From Actinomycetota bacterium (GTDB lineage Bacteria > Actinomycetota > Acidimicrobiia > Acidimicrobiales > JAMDDE01): a stretch of 39,231 nucleotides of DNA. The stretch is from NCBI GenBank assembly GCA_023489235.1, contig JAMDDE010000063.1:1-39231 (forward strand), read 5' to 3'. Below are positions 23,846 to 31,378 of this stretch, in pieces. Each line of letters opens with the position of its first letter. Positions within the stretch are counted from its first letter, which is position 1. Below the pieces are notes generated by a model. It was not told the DNA's origin. It saw only the letters and a list, made by a program, of their open reading frames with translations, and did not search any database. The translations under genes were made by a program, and so were the position numbers.

Positions 23846-25660
23846 TCAATGTTGCTGCTCCTCGAAGAGTGCCTTCAGTTCGTCGGGCATCTCCGGAATT
23901 GGCTCAGGGGTTACGCTCATCTCTCCCCTGAATGGCGGTTCACCTGAGAACCTAATGACCATATTGAGCTTGCCTAATTCAGGATCTGGCTGAGGATAGT
24001 CATCCCGGGTATGCCCGCCGCGACTCTCTTTGCGTTCCAGGGCCGCCATGGTCACTGCTGTAGAAACGGTGAGCATGGACTCCAGGTCCAAGGCCATATG
24101 CCACCCCGGGTTGAACTGGCGATTTCCCTCGATTGACACTCGCCCTAGCCTTTCCTTGAAACGAGCTAGATGCTCCTCTGCTTGAACCAACTCATCATGG
24201 GTCCGAATTATGCCAACCAATGACTGCATCATATCTTGCAGCTCAGCATGGATAGTATAGGGGTTCTCCCCTCCCTCGCTGGAGAATGGAGAGAGAGCTG
24301 CAGTAGTGATCTCCTCTATCAACTTGTCACTGAAAGTCGCAAGGTTGCGTTGTTTGGCATAGTTGGCTGCTGCCAGACCAGCTCTACGACCGAAAACGAC
24401 AAGGTCGGACAGAGAGTTACCGCCTAGGCGATTAGCTCCATGCATTCCCCCAGCTACTTCCCCTGCAGCAAACAGCCCAGGAACAGTGGTTGCTGCGGTC
24501 TCAGCATCAACCCTCACTCCACCCATTATGTAGTGGCAGGTGGGTCCCACTTCCATGGGATCCACAGTTATATCGACATCTGCAAGCTCTTTGAATTGCT
24601 TGTACATGGAGGGCAAGCGACGCTTTATGTAGTCTGCACTTCTCCGACTGCCTATGTCCAAGAACACCCCTCCATGAGGACTGCCCCTGCCAGCCTTCAC
24701 CTCTGCATTAATTGCTCTGGCTACTTCGTCACGGGGCAATAGATCCGGTGGACGTCTAGCACCTTGACGATCGGTGTACCATCGCTCGGCCTCTTCTTCT
24801 GTATCAGCAGTCTCAGCTGCGAACATGGGAGGAATGTAGTCGAACATGAAACGCTTGCCATCTCGATTGCGCAGCACTCCCCCGTCACCCCGTACTCCTT
24901 CGGTGACAAGCAGACCCCTGACGGAGGGAGGCCACACCATCCCGGTGGGGTGGAACTGAACGAACTCCATGTCTATCATGTCTGCCCCCGCCCAGATGGC
25001 TAGAGCATGTCCATCACCAGTGGACTCCCACGAGTTGGAGGTGATCTTCCAGGACTTCCCTACCCCGCCGGTAGCGAGTACGACTGCTTTGGACCGAATC
25101 ACGATGAAACGTCCGGACTCCCGCCAGTAGGCCACTGCTCCAGATACAGTGCCATCATCATCTTTGAGTAGACGATATACTTTGCACTCCATCATTACGT
25201 CAATCCCGGACTGCACTGCTCGATGCTGCAATGTCCTGATCATCTCGAGACCAGTTCGGTCCCCTACGTGGGCAAGTCGAGCGTAACGATGGCCACCGAA
25301 GTCCCTCTGCAAGATACGACCATCCGCAGTCCGGTCGAATAGCGCTCCCCACTCCTCCAGCTCCATGACTCGATCAGGCGCCTCTTGAGCATGTAGCTGT
25401 GCCATACGCCAGTTGTTGATCATCTTCCCGCCGCGCATGGTATCCCGGAAATGGACCTTCCAGTTGTCCTCTGGGTAGACATTACCCATGGCAGCCGCTA
25501 TGCCACCTTCTGCCATCACGGTATGTGCTTTGCCTAGAAGAGACTTGCAGACGAGACCTACGCTCACCCCCTCGGTGCGGGCTTCAATAGCAGCCCGCAG
25601 GCCTGCCCCTCCCGCTCCTATGACCAAGACATCGTAGTCGCGTTGTTCGTAATCAGCCAT
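23846..25660 (-). CDS. sdhA: Succinate dehydrogenase/fumarate reductase flavoprotein subunit
   Basis: The 604-residue catalytic subunit oxidises succinate to fumarate. DVLVIGAGGAGLRAA (9-23) binds FAD; KAHTVMAEGG (44-53) contains the His that usually carries covalent FAD; HPTGMVWPPSVRGLLVTEGVRGDGG and THYIMGG-type (CHYIMGGVRVD) and GEVAGGMHGANRLGGNSLSDL are the family's active-site segments. Length and motif order are normal. Its ATG overlaps the sdhC stop by one base (TAATG), indicating coupled translation. The order C-A-B with no separate SdhD matches the Bacteroidetes/actinobacterial arrangement with a single long cytochrome anchor. The direction of the reaction in this organism cannot be told. 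Confidence 0.96.
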   Translation of the reverse strand: MADYEQRDYDVLVIGAGGAGLRAAIEARTEGVSVGLVCKSLLGKAHTVMAEGGIAAAMGNVYPEDNWKVHFRDTMRGGKMINNWRMAQLHAQEAPDRVMELEEWGALFDRTADGRILQRDFGGHRYARLAHVGDRTGLEMIRTLQHRAVQSGIDVMMECKVYRLLKDDDGTVSGAVAYWRESGRFIVIRSKAVVLATGGVGKSWKITSNSWESTGDGHALAIWAGADMIDMEFVQFHPTGMVWPPSVRGLLVTEGVRGDGGVLRNRDGKRFMFDYIPPMFAAETADTEEEAERWYTDRQGARRPPDLLPRDEVARAINAEVKAGRGSPHGGVFLDIGSRRSADYIKRRLPSMYKQFKELADVDITVDPMEVGPTCHYIMGGVRVDAETAATTVPGLFAAGEVAGGMHGANRLGGNSLSDLVVFGRRAGLAAANYAKQRNLATFSDKLIEEITTAALSPFSSEGGENPYTIHAELQDMMQSLVGIIRTHDELVQAEEHLARFKERLGRVSIEGNRQFNPGWHMALDLESMLTVSTAVTMAALERKESRGGHTRDDYPQPDPELGKLNMVIRFSGEPPFRGEMSVTPEPIPEMPDELKALFEEQQH

Positions 25661-26496
25661 TAAAAGAACCTCGGATCATGTATCCAGCCTGCTGCTACCA
25701 GGCGTATATAAAGATCAGTGAAAGCCACCCAGAACAGGCTCAACCAGGCAAAGAGCATGTGGTGCTTGTTGAGTGGGGTTATCTTGTCCCATAACCAATA
25801 CCGAATTCGGTGCGTATGGAAGGAGCGAAGTTGCCCTCCCAGGAGGTGGCGACAGGAGTGACAAGAAATAGTGTAAAGCGAGAGTAGGACCCCGTTTATA
25901 CAGAGGATCAGTGTTCCCAATCCCATGCCGATTCCCCCAGAGAATCCTCGGAAAGCAGCTACGGCATCGAAGATGTTGATACCCGCAAATATCGCGCCAA
26001 TATAGAAGAACCACCTGTGGGCATTCTGCAGAATCAAAGGGAAGCGAGTCTCTCCTGTATAGCTTCTATGAGCATCAGCAACCGCACATGCAGGGGGTGA
26101 TCCCCAATAAGAACGGTAATATGCTTTCCTGTAGTAGTAGCAAGTAAGCCGCAGGCCCAGAGGAAAGATCAAAACAGCAATTGCGGGGGATATGGACCAC
26201 CAGGACCCCAACACAGGTCCCCAAACATATTTACAGTTCTGAGCTAAACATGGTGAGTAAAGAGGGGACAGATAGTCCCGATGCATTGCTGGACCCACGT
26301 AATAATTAGCATTTTGGAAAGCTGCCCAGGTAGCGTAGACTACGAAGACCAATAGTCCAGATGCTGTAGCAAGTGGCTGGAGCCACCATCGGTCAGTCCT
26401 TAGGGTCTTCTTGTTCGGTCCTCCTCTGACCCCCCCTAAGATGACCGGGGTTTCATGCCCGGCAGGCTGCGCCGCTGTTACCGACTGTGCGCTCAA
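25660..26496 (-). CDS. sdhC: Succinate dehydrogenase cytochrome b/membrane anchor subunit
   Basis: The product (about 278 residues) has five hydrophobic spans, beginning WLQPLATASGLLVFVVYATWAAF. Histidines in HRWFFYIGAIF, CHSCRHLLGG and NKHHMLFAWLSLFW are suitable heme ligands or near the quinone site. It resembles the single large anchor of the SdhCAB type seen in actinobacteria, for example the M. tuberculosis Sdh1 anchor. Three starts are possible: TTG 26517, GTG 26514 and TTG 26496; only the last is preceded by AGGAGG at six bases, so I chose it. It leads the operon; its stop overlaps sdhA by one base. Confidence 0.87.
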   Translation of the reverse strand: MSAQSVTAAQPAGHETPVILGGVRGGPNKKTLRTDRWWLQPLATASGLLVFVVYATWAAFQNANYYVGPAMHRDYLSPLYSPCLAQNCKYVWGPVLGSWWSISPAIAVLIFPLGLRLTCYYYRKAYYRSYWGSPPACAVADAHRSYTGETRFPLILQNAHRWFFYIGAIFAGINIFDAVAAFRGFSGGIGMGLGTLILCINGVLLSLYTISCHSCRHLLGGQLRSFHTHRIRYWLWDKITPLNKHHMLFAWLSLFWVAFTDLYIRLVAAGWIHDPRFF

Positions 26497-26517
26497 TTGC
26501 TGCCTCCTCTGCACCAA

Positions 26518-26926
26518 TTCCGATCGTTCTGTCTACCACTAAAGGGCGACTTGCTGCCTCTGCTATCTTTCACCCAATGAATCACAGAAGTTAAATCGAT
26601 AGGTTAACAAGGAAAAATGAAAGACGCTAACTTCCTAGTGAACGTGAAGACTACACGAACATGAGAGTTTATTGGATCGAGCGTTACATTTTCGTATCAA
26701 GTGAGAGAGGAGAGAGGCCAAGTGAGAGCAAGATCAGGGAACGCAGTGAGATTAGCAGGAGGGAACAGTAGACCAAGCTTTGACGCGCAAAGTGTTAGAT
26801 CGGCTACAGATAACTTGCATTAGTGATATTCTTGAGTAAGAATAGCATTAGTGTAATTACACGCATATCACACGTGCGCAGCAATAGGACAGCCAGCTGG
26901 GATGAGCCATGGAGGAGGACTCGAAT
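26518..26926. promoter_or_regulatory. 409-base divergent region between sdhC and whiB
   Basis: No gene is seen. The first part (26518-26700) must hold the sdhCAB promoter and includes GTTAA/TTAAC at 26590-26608. Two copies of CAAGTGAGAG occur near 26699 and 26720. The second part has a compact set of palindromes around 26817-26862 that is described separately. Confidence 0.5.
26817..26862 (+). promoter_or_regulatory. Palindrome cluster over a putative whiB promoter
   Basis: GCATTAGTG repeats at 26817-26825 and 26845-26853. Between them TATTCTT-GAGT-AAGAATA (26827-26844) is a perfect inverted repeat. GTGTAATTACAC (26851-26862) is a perfect 12-base palindrome. TTGAGT (26832-26837) and TAATTA (26854-26859), 16 bases apart, could be the -35 and -10, so each palindrome would cover one promoter element. 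Confidence 0.55.
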
Positions 26927-26986
26927 ATGAGAGCTGCTTTCACTATCATCGTCGGACTGGCGGTATCTAAGGAGGGGGATGGATGA
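26927..26986 (+). CDS. 19-residue leader ORF coupled to whiB
   Basis: ATG 26927 is preceded by GGAGGAGGAC at six bases and opens a 19-codon frame (MRAAFTIIVGLAVSKEGDG). Its TGA (26984-26986) overlaps the whiB ATG by four bases (ATGA), and the whiB ribosome site (AAGGAGGGGG) lies within its last codons. This is the usual layout of translational coupling. The peptide has a hydrophobic centre and no obvious run of regulatory codons, so attenuation by amino acid supply is not evident. Confidence 0.5.
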   Translation: MRAAFTIIVGLAVSKEGDG

Positions 26987-27240
26987 GCTTGGTTGCAGAG
27001 CTACAGCTAGGAAAGGACAGAGGCTGGAAGTCGAAGGCTAATTGCGCCGGCGTAGAGCCAGACCTGTTCTTCCCGGAACGAGGGACCTCGACCAAGGAGG
27101 CTAAAGAGGTTTGCAAAGGGTGCGTAGTCAAGGAGAAGTGTCTAGAGTTCGCTCTGACCAACGGAGAGCGCTTTGGCATATGGGGGGGGCTGAGCGAGAG
27201 GGAGAGACGACAACTTCGTCGTCATAGATTTACTGCTTGA
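26983..27240 (+). CDS. WhiB-family iron-sulfur transcription factor (first copy)
   Basis: The 85-residue protein has the four cysteines that hold the [4Fe-4S] cluster (C21, C44, C47 and C53, with C-x2-C-x5-C), the GIWGG turn (65-69) and a basic C-terminus (SERERRQLRRHRF) that contacts DNA. WhiB proteins bind the principal sigma factor and respond to redox signals, NO or oxygen in actinobacteria. ATG 26983 follows AAGGAGGGGG by a few bases. Adjacent sdhCAB and nearby nar genes make redox control a reasonable guess, but targets are not visible. It converges on a second whiB. Confidence 0.94.
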   Translation: MSLVAELQLGKDRGWKSKANCAGVEPDLFFPERGTSTKEAKEVCKGCVVKEKCLEFALTNGERFGIWGGLSERERRQLRRHRFTA

Positions 27241-27389
27241 AACGAAATAGTAAGGTAGCCGTTTATCTCGACAGTGGCCTCTGTCGTCTCTGAGCTCCTG
27301 AGACCCTCTTTGTGGTTGAAGCCATAAAAGCTATGAACATGAAAACTATGGAATTGCAGGCATAGAGGAAGGAACAATGCTCGACTAGA

Positions 27390-27635
27390 CTAACCCATTG
27401 CTTGATTGGCAGCTAGACGACGTCTTCTTAGAATTCTACGACGCTCCCGCTCTGAGGTACCTCCCCATACCCCGTGGTCTATTCGATAAATTAAAGCATA
27501 CTCCAAGCACTGTGATCGGACAGGGCAGTCTGCGCATATACGACGTGCAATTTCCACACCCACTCCATCGCTAGGAAAGAAGGTGGATGGATGCATATCC
27601 TTACACTTTCCCTGTACCATCCATTCAGTATCCAT
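27390..27635 (-). CDS. WhiB-family iron-sulfur transcription factor (second copy)
   Basis: The 81-residue product carries C11, C34, C37 and C43, the GVWGG turn (55-59), and an Arg-rich end (SERERRRILRRRRL), so it is a complete WhiB protein. It differs from the first copy over much of its length, so it is not a recent duplication. ATG 27635 follows GGGAGGAAAC at a few bases. It is transcribed towards the first whiB and divergently from the gene at 27746 across about 110 bases, which probably hold both promoters. Tail residues AANQAMG are not conserved in the family. Confidence 0.94.
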   Translation of the reverse strand: MDTEWMVQGKCKDMHPSTFFPSDGVGVEIARRICADCPVRSQCLEYALIYRIDHGVWGGTSERERRRILRRRRLAANQAMG

Positions 27636-27745
27636 GTTTCCTCCCGTACACTGTAGGTTAACAGAAATTTGTTACGATGTGCGCGCTTGGCAGTGATTTG
27701 GCGGTCAGCACAGGTTATTTGTTTAAATGCAGTTCTTTAGGATAA

Positions 27746-28036
27746 ATGAGAGAAGAGAGCATGTCGGAAGTATTTAGCAATGATAATAGAGCGCCTCGTG
27801 CACGAGCACGGATCGTTTACCTGGGCCCTGTTGCTCCTCACTGGGATATCCAAGGAGAGGCTGGGGACCCAGAGTTGCTGGAGGAGTTCGCCCAGAGAGC
27901 TCAAGCACGCTTGGTCCTGCTCCCTCCCCATGATCCTCAGTTCAGACGCAATAAAGAGAGGATAGCCAGAGACGCTGAGAGAGAGGGTATCGTGCTCGAA
28001 TGGGTGATTGACGAGAATTATGCTCGCGAGCTATAG
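27746..28036 (+). CDS. Small conserved-looking protein of unknown function
   Basis: The 96-residue protein has a compact, mixed a/b-looking core: ARIVYLGPVAPHWDIQ (20-35), then GDPELLEEFAQRAQARLVLLPPHDPQFRRN, and a final strand VLEWVIDE. It has no Cys or membrane span. I do not recognise a family or function. Its regular hydrophobic pattern and codon use resemble the neighbours. ATG 27746 is preceded by AGGA at five bases; ATG 27761 is an alternative, with a weaker purine stretch. It lies divergent from the second whiB and may share its regulation. Confidence 0.65.
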   Translation: MREESMSEVFSNDNRAPRARARIVYLGPVAPHWDIQGEAGDPELLEEFAQRAQARLVLLPPHDPQFRRNKERIARDAEREGIVLEWVIDENYAREL

Positions 28037-28190
28037 CTTGCAAATGTGAGCTCCATCGAAACGAATGGTCTCCAATGTGAAAAAGCTGCTTACAGCCAAG
28101 ATCTATGAACACAAGCTCAGCAACTAGATATAGGAGCGAGTCAACTGCCCACAGTACCTGTCAACTGCTAGCTAGGTGAGGAGAATACCT

Positions 28191-29438
28191 TTAGGTATCC
28201 AGATTAATTCTCTCCAACCATAGTCCTGGTGCTTCTAGTTCGGCTGGCGTAGGGAAATGACCGGGTTCAGACCAAAGACGTATCAACATTTCCTCGCCGC
28301 CTCTATCTTTAACTCCTTTAATGAAGGCTGTAGCTTTTGCTAGCATCTCCATGCTGAGATCCATTCCAAAGATTCTCTCTGCCATCCTGGAAAGGACCCC
28401 CCTTTCCATACGCGCTCTACGGGATGCCTCACTGATCGGTGTGTAAGTCCCTATCAATTGTTTGCCTGCCTGCTCTGCAATGTCAGCTACGTATGCCTGC
28501 ATGGTAGCCACCACGGTGTCAAGCTTGCGACGTATATAACGCTGCTCTTCAGTCTCTATCTTGTCAAGAAATGCAATAGGATCTTCGATGGCCGCCGCCA
28601 TGGAGTCCATGTCGGTAAAGTCATAGCTGCTCAGATCGCCGAATATCTCCGGGTTGACCCTTTCCGACTTGAAAGCACTTACATAGGAGCGAATCAAGTC
28701 ATCCAACTCTGTCCTTACGTGGTCCTTTGCCATAATTGTCTCGAATGTTGTTTCTGTGAGGCAGACCCATAACATGACGTCTTCTAGTTGGAGGCTCCAC
28801 TGTTCAGCAAATGCATGCACATTGCTAGTGACAACCACCAGCTCTCCCTTGTTCGGCCGTGGTATGGGAAGCAAGTCGTATTGCCCTAAAGATTCTCTGG
28901 CCAAGTAACCTATTGCAGAGCCAAGCTGGAGGCTTATCAGTGCGGGTGCCATCGCCGTCATCCACTGGCTAGCTAGGAAGGAGAGCTGATCTGCTCCGGT
29001 CAAGTACTCTTCCCCGGTTAGCTCTGCTGGTAAAGAACCAGCTTCACCTCCTTGTTTCGCACCTGTGTCCAGCAGGGAAGTTGCCATGATCTCGAACAAA
29101 CTCTTCCAAGCTTCTATCGTCCTCCACGTCCACTCAGAACGTGTAACAGTAACAACCTCCAAACCATGAGGATAGCCCGGCAGGCCTGTCAGCTGGGATA
29201 CATGGAGTTCCGCTAAATGGGCTAGCTGCTCCCAACGAATTCTCTCTAGAGGATCTGTGTTGGTCTCTTCCTTCCCGTCAGTTGCGATGCTATAAGCCAG
29301 CTGCCTGAGTAGGTCTAGCTGCAAAGGGTTCTTGTTGTTGACCAATTTGAGCAGGTTACCTAGTAAGCTTTGCAAGAACTGAGAGCCACTACCACTTGAC
29401 CAATTCTCTCCTGAGAAAGGGGGTAACTCTGATGCCAT
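28191..29438 (-). CDS. DUF2342-type metalloprotease homologue with lost HExxH site
   Basis: The 415-residue product aligns with the actinobacterial zinc-dependent 'putative hydrolase'/F420-associated group (DUF2342): SFLASQWMTAMAPALISLQLGSAIGYLARESLGQYDLLPIP (151-191) and SNVHAFAEQWSLQLEDVMLWVCLTET (205-230) are its landmarks. In the family the last stretch reads LHExTH, providing the zinc-binding histidines. Here the same place is T228-E-T-T-F232: both His are replaced and only Glu stays, so zinc hydrolysis is not expected. The rest of the helical fold appears intact, suggesting a binding or scaffold role. It is the second gene of a two-gene unit after an HtrA-like protein that is also catalytically altered. 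ATG 29438 is the first in-frame start. Confidence 0.8.
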   Translation of the reverse strand: MASELPPFSGENWSSGSGSQFLQSLLGNLLKLVNNKNPLQLDLLRQLAYSIATDGKEETNTDPLERIRWEQLAHLAELHVSQLTGLPGYPHGLEVVTVTRSEWTWRTIEAWKSLFEIMATSLLDTGAKQGGEAGSLPAELTGEEYLTGADQLSFLASQWMTAMAPALISLQLGSAIGYLARESLGQYDLLPIPRPNKGELVVVTSNVHAFAEQWSLQLEDVMLWVCLTETTFETIMAKDHVRTELDDLIRSYVSAFKSERVNPEIFGDLSSYDFTDMDSMAAAIEDPIAFLDKIETEEQRYIRRKLDTVVATMQAYVADIAEQAGKQLIGTYTPISEASRRARMERGVLSRMAERIFGMDLSMEMLAKATAFIKGVKDRGGEEMLIRLWSEPGHFPTPAELEAPGLWLERINLDT

Positions 29439-29498
29439 ATCATTTACCTGCTGCTATTCTTATGTCCTGTAAAAATTATTGACTTTACTTTATTGACT

Positions 29499-30914
29499 TT
29501 ACTTGCCTGGCTGAGCAGACAAAGCAGTCGTCAAAGTAAGCCACTGACCACCACGCTCTACCCAGAGTACCACTGGAGTATTTGGTTTCAGTATATACAA
29601 CTCCTCTTGCAAACCAACCATAGAGTTTACCTGATGACCATCGAGTCCTCTTATTATGTCGCCAGGCATGAGACCTGCAGTAGCCGCAGCACTACCAGCT
29701 ACTACCGAATCGACGCGAACGCCGTTTGGTTGCGAGGAGCCCGCTAGGTCTACATTTGATCCCTCGATACCCAGCCACCCATGGCTGACATGTCCACTGG
29801 CAACCAACTGTCTGGCTACACCTAAGGCAAGTATCGCCGGTGTGCATATAGAAGTAGCGAAGGAACCATGATGAACCACATAATCCACCACTCCTATAAC
29901 TTTCCCATCACTGTTGAGGAGCACACTCCCCTGGGCATTCAATGGAGGAGGAGTATCCGTCTCGAAGACGTCTATCAGGGGCGAGTTGTCCACATCCCCC
30001 ACACGTTGACTGGCCGCTGTGACCGTTCCTATAGCCACACTGGCGGGACTGCCTTTGCCTGGCAAGGCAGCTACTTCCTCGATGAATTGACCGAGGCGTG
30101 GACCACGAGTCAGATCGAAAGTTGCATTCGGAACAGCTAGATCAGGAATCCTCAGCACGCTGATTCCAGAGGATGGATCGCTTGCCACTACCGTAGCTGG
30201 AACGTAGCTGTTATTAGGAGTGAACGCTGCAATCTTAGAGGCATTCCTGGTAAGCGCTCGTGTAGTCATGACTAGATCTTCTTGAGCAAAGACGACCCCT
30301 GATCCACGCACTGTACAGTTCTTATGACTCTTGTTACAGTTACGTTTGGTGACAACCAACGAGACCATGGACGGCCTTATGGATGCTGCTAGCTTCACCA
30401 CTCCCGAACCAGCCTTCACCAACGGTCCTGAATTACCACCATTGGCAGACTGTCCAGAACCTAGGCCTTGCCCACTTGAAGGCACTTCTTCGCTTCCTCT
30501 ACCCCTAGTATTTGTTTGTTTCGAGTAAGGAAGCCGGGTGAACATTATGTCGCTTGCAGTACTTGTTTGTACACGGTTATGCAGTCGTATTCCTAAAGGA
30601 AGCGCATTGAAGGTACTGCTGGCCAAGAGGAGGGCGGTAGCTACAGCTGCTCCGGCTGCGCTTCCAAGAATGGCTGTACTCCATTGATGACGGTGGTGGG
30701 TGGCAGCCTTCCCTTTGTTGAGCAGCGATCCACTCGAGCCTGCTAGTTCAGGTAGCTCCCTACTAGGACCCCATTGGGACAACTCAGAGGGGTGTCGCCA
30801 TAAACGATCATCTGGAGGGACAGGCAATGAACTACCCAGCTCGAAAGGATCCTCCTCTTCATCGTAAGGATCATCTTCACTGAAGAAGTCCGGGAACTCG
30901 TTCATACCGTCCAT
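29499..30914 (-). CDS. Membrane-anchored HtrA-like PDZ protein lacking the catalytic triad
   Basis: The 471-residue protein has an acidic cytoplasmic start (1-30), DDRLWRHPSEL (35-45) typical of actinobacterial HtrA-like proteins, one membrane span (79-100), a Ser/Gly-rich linker, a trypsin-like domain (about 172-370) and a PDZ domain (about 378-465). The trypsin fold keeps its frame but the triad is gone: where active HtrA has TNNHVV, here MTTRALT places Ala220 for His; TDLAVLK becomes SGISVLR with Gly250 for Asp; GNSGGPL becomes NAQGSVLL with Ala327 for Ser. It should bind peptides via PDZ at the outer membrane face but not cut them. It precedes the altered DUF2342 gene by 60 bases. Confidence 0.85.
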   Translation of the reverse strand: MDGMNEFPDFFSEDDPYDEEEDPFELGSSLPVPPDDRLWRHPSELSQWGPSRELPELAGSSGSLLNKGKAATHHRHQWSTAILGSAAGAAVATALLLASSTFNALPLGIRLHNRVQTSTASDIMFTRLPYSKQTNTRGRGSEEVPSSGQGLGSGQSANGGNSGPLVKAGSGVVKLAASIRPSMVSLVVTKRNCNKSHKNCTVRGSGVVFAQEDLVMTTRALTRNASKIAAFTPNNSYVPATVVASDPSSGISVLRIPDLAVPNATFDLTRGPRLGQFIEEVAALPGKGSPASVAIGTVTAASQRVGDVDNSPLIDVFETDTPPPLNAQGSVLLNSDGKVIGVVDYVVHHGSFATSICTPAILALGVARQLVASGHVSHGWLGIEGSNVDLAGSSQPNGVRVDSVVAGSAAATAGLMPGDIIRGLDGHQVNSMVGLQEELYILKPNTPVVLWVERGGQWLTLTTALSAQPGK

Positions 30915-31378
30915 TGCTATCGAGGATACTTATATATAACGTGCTAGTAGCGTCAGCCATGCAAAAATAAAACCATTTCGTAAAATTTCGTTCTTGTAGT
31001 TCTTGTTCATTACAGCCATCCGAAATGATGTCCATGCAAAAATAAAACCATTAGGTTGCGCTTGGTTCCTCTCAGTGGGAAGAGGTGATTCGGTAGGTAC
31101 AACCAATGAACTAGCCTGCCCACTTTGTCTTCGGCAAGAGGAGAGGGCGGTGTACTCCAAGAGGTTGCTTCTAGCTTCTCGGCCTAGAGAAGCAAGAGAA
31201 GACTCAGGCGGAGAGGGCGGTGTACTCCAAGAGGCTAGTTATAGACCAAGGAGAAGATAGACACGCTAACAACTGCAGATATGGTATGAGGTGATGTTAT
31301 CGTCTCCATCTCTGTATGGTGTATTGGACAGTGGCAACTATGTGTGTGATTAGGTGCTAACGGCAAGGGAGGACTCTT
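30915..31378. promoter_or_regulatory. 464-base divergent region with two pairs of direct repeats
   Basis: No gene is convincing. CCATGCAAAAATAAAACCAT at 30957 and 31032 (75 bases apart, continuing one base further) and GAGAGGGCGGTGTACTCCAA at 31141 and 31211 (70 apart, continuing to 24 bases) are perfect direct repeats. A hairpin GCTTCTC/GAGAAGC lies at 31174-31193. Promoters for the HtrA-like gene and for mreB should be here. Confidence 0.55.

Noticed and set aside
30930-31160. 76-codon minus-strand frame with repeated NGFIFAW
   Set aside because: The repeat comes from the 21-base DNA direct repeat; there is no ribosome site and the composition is unlike neighbours.
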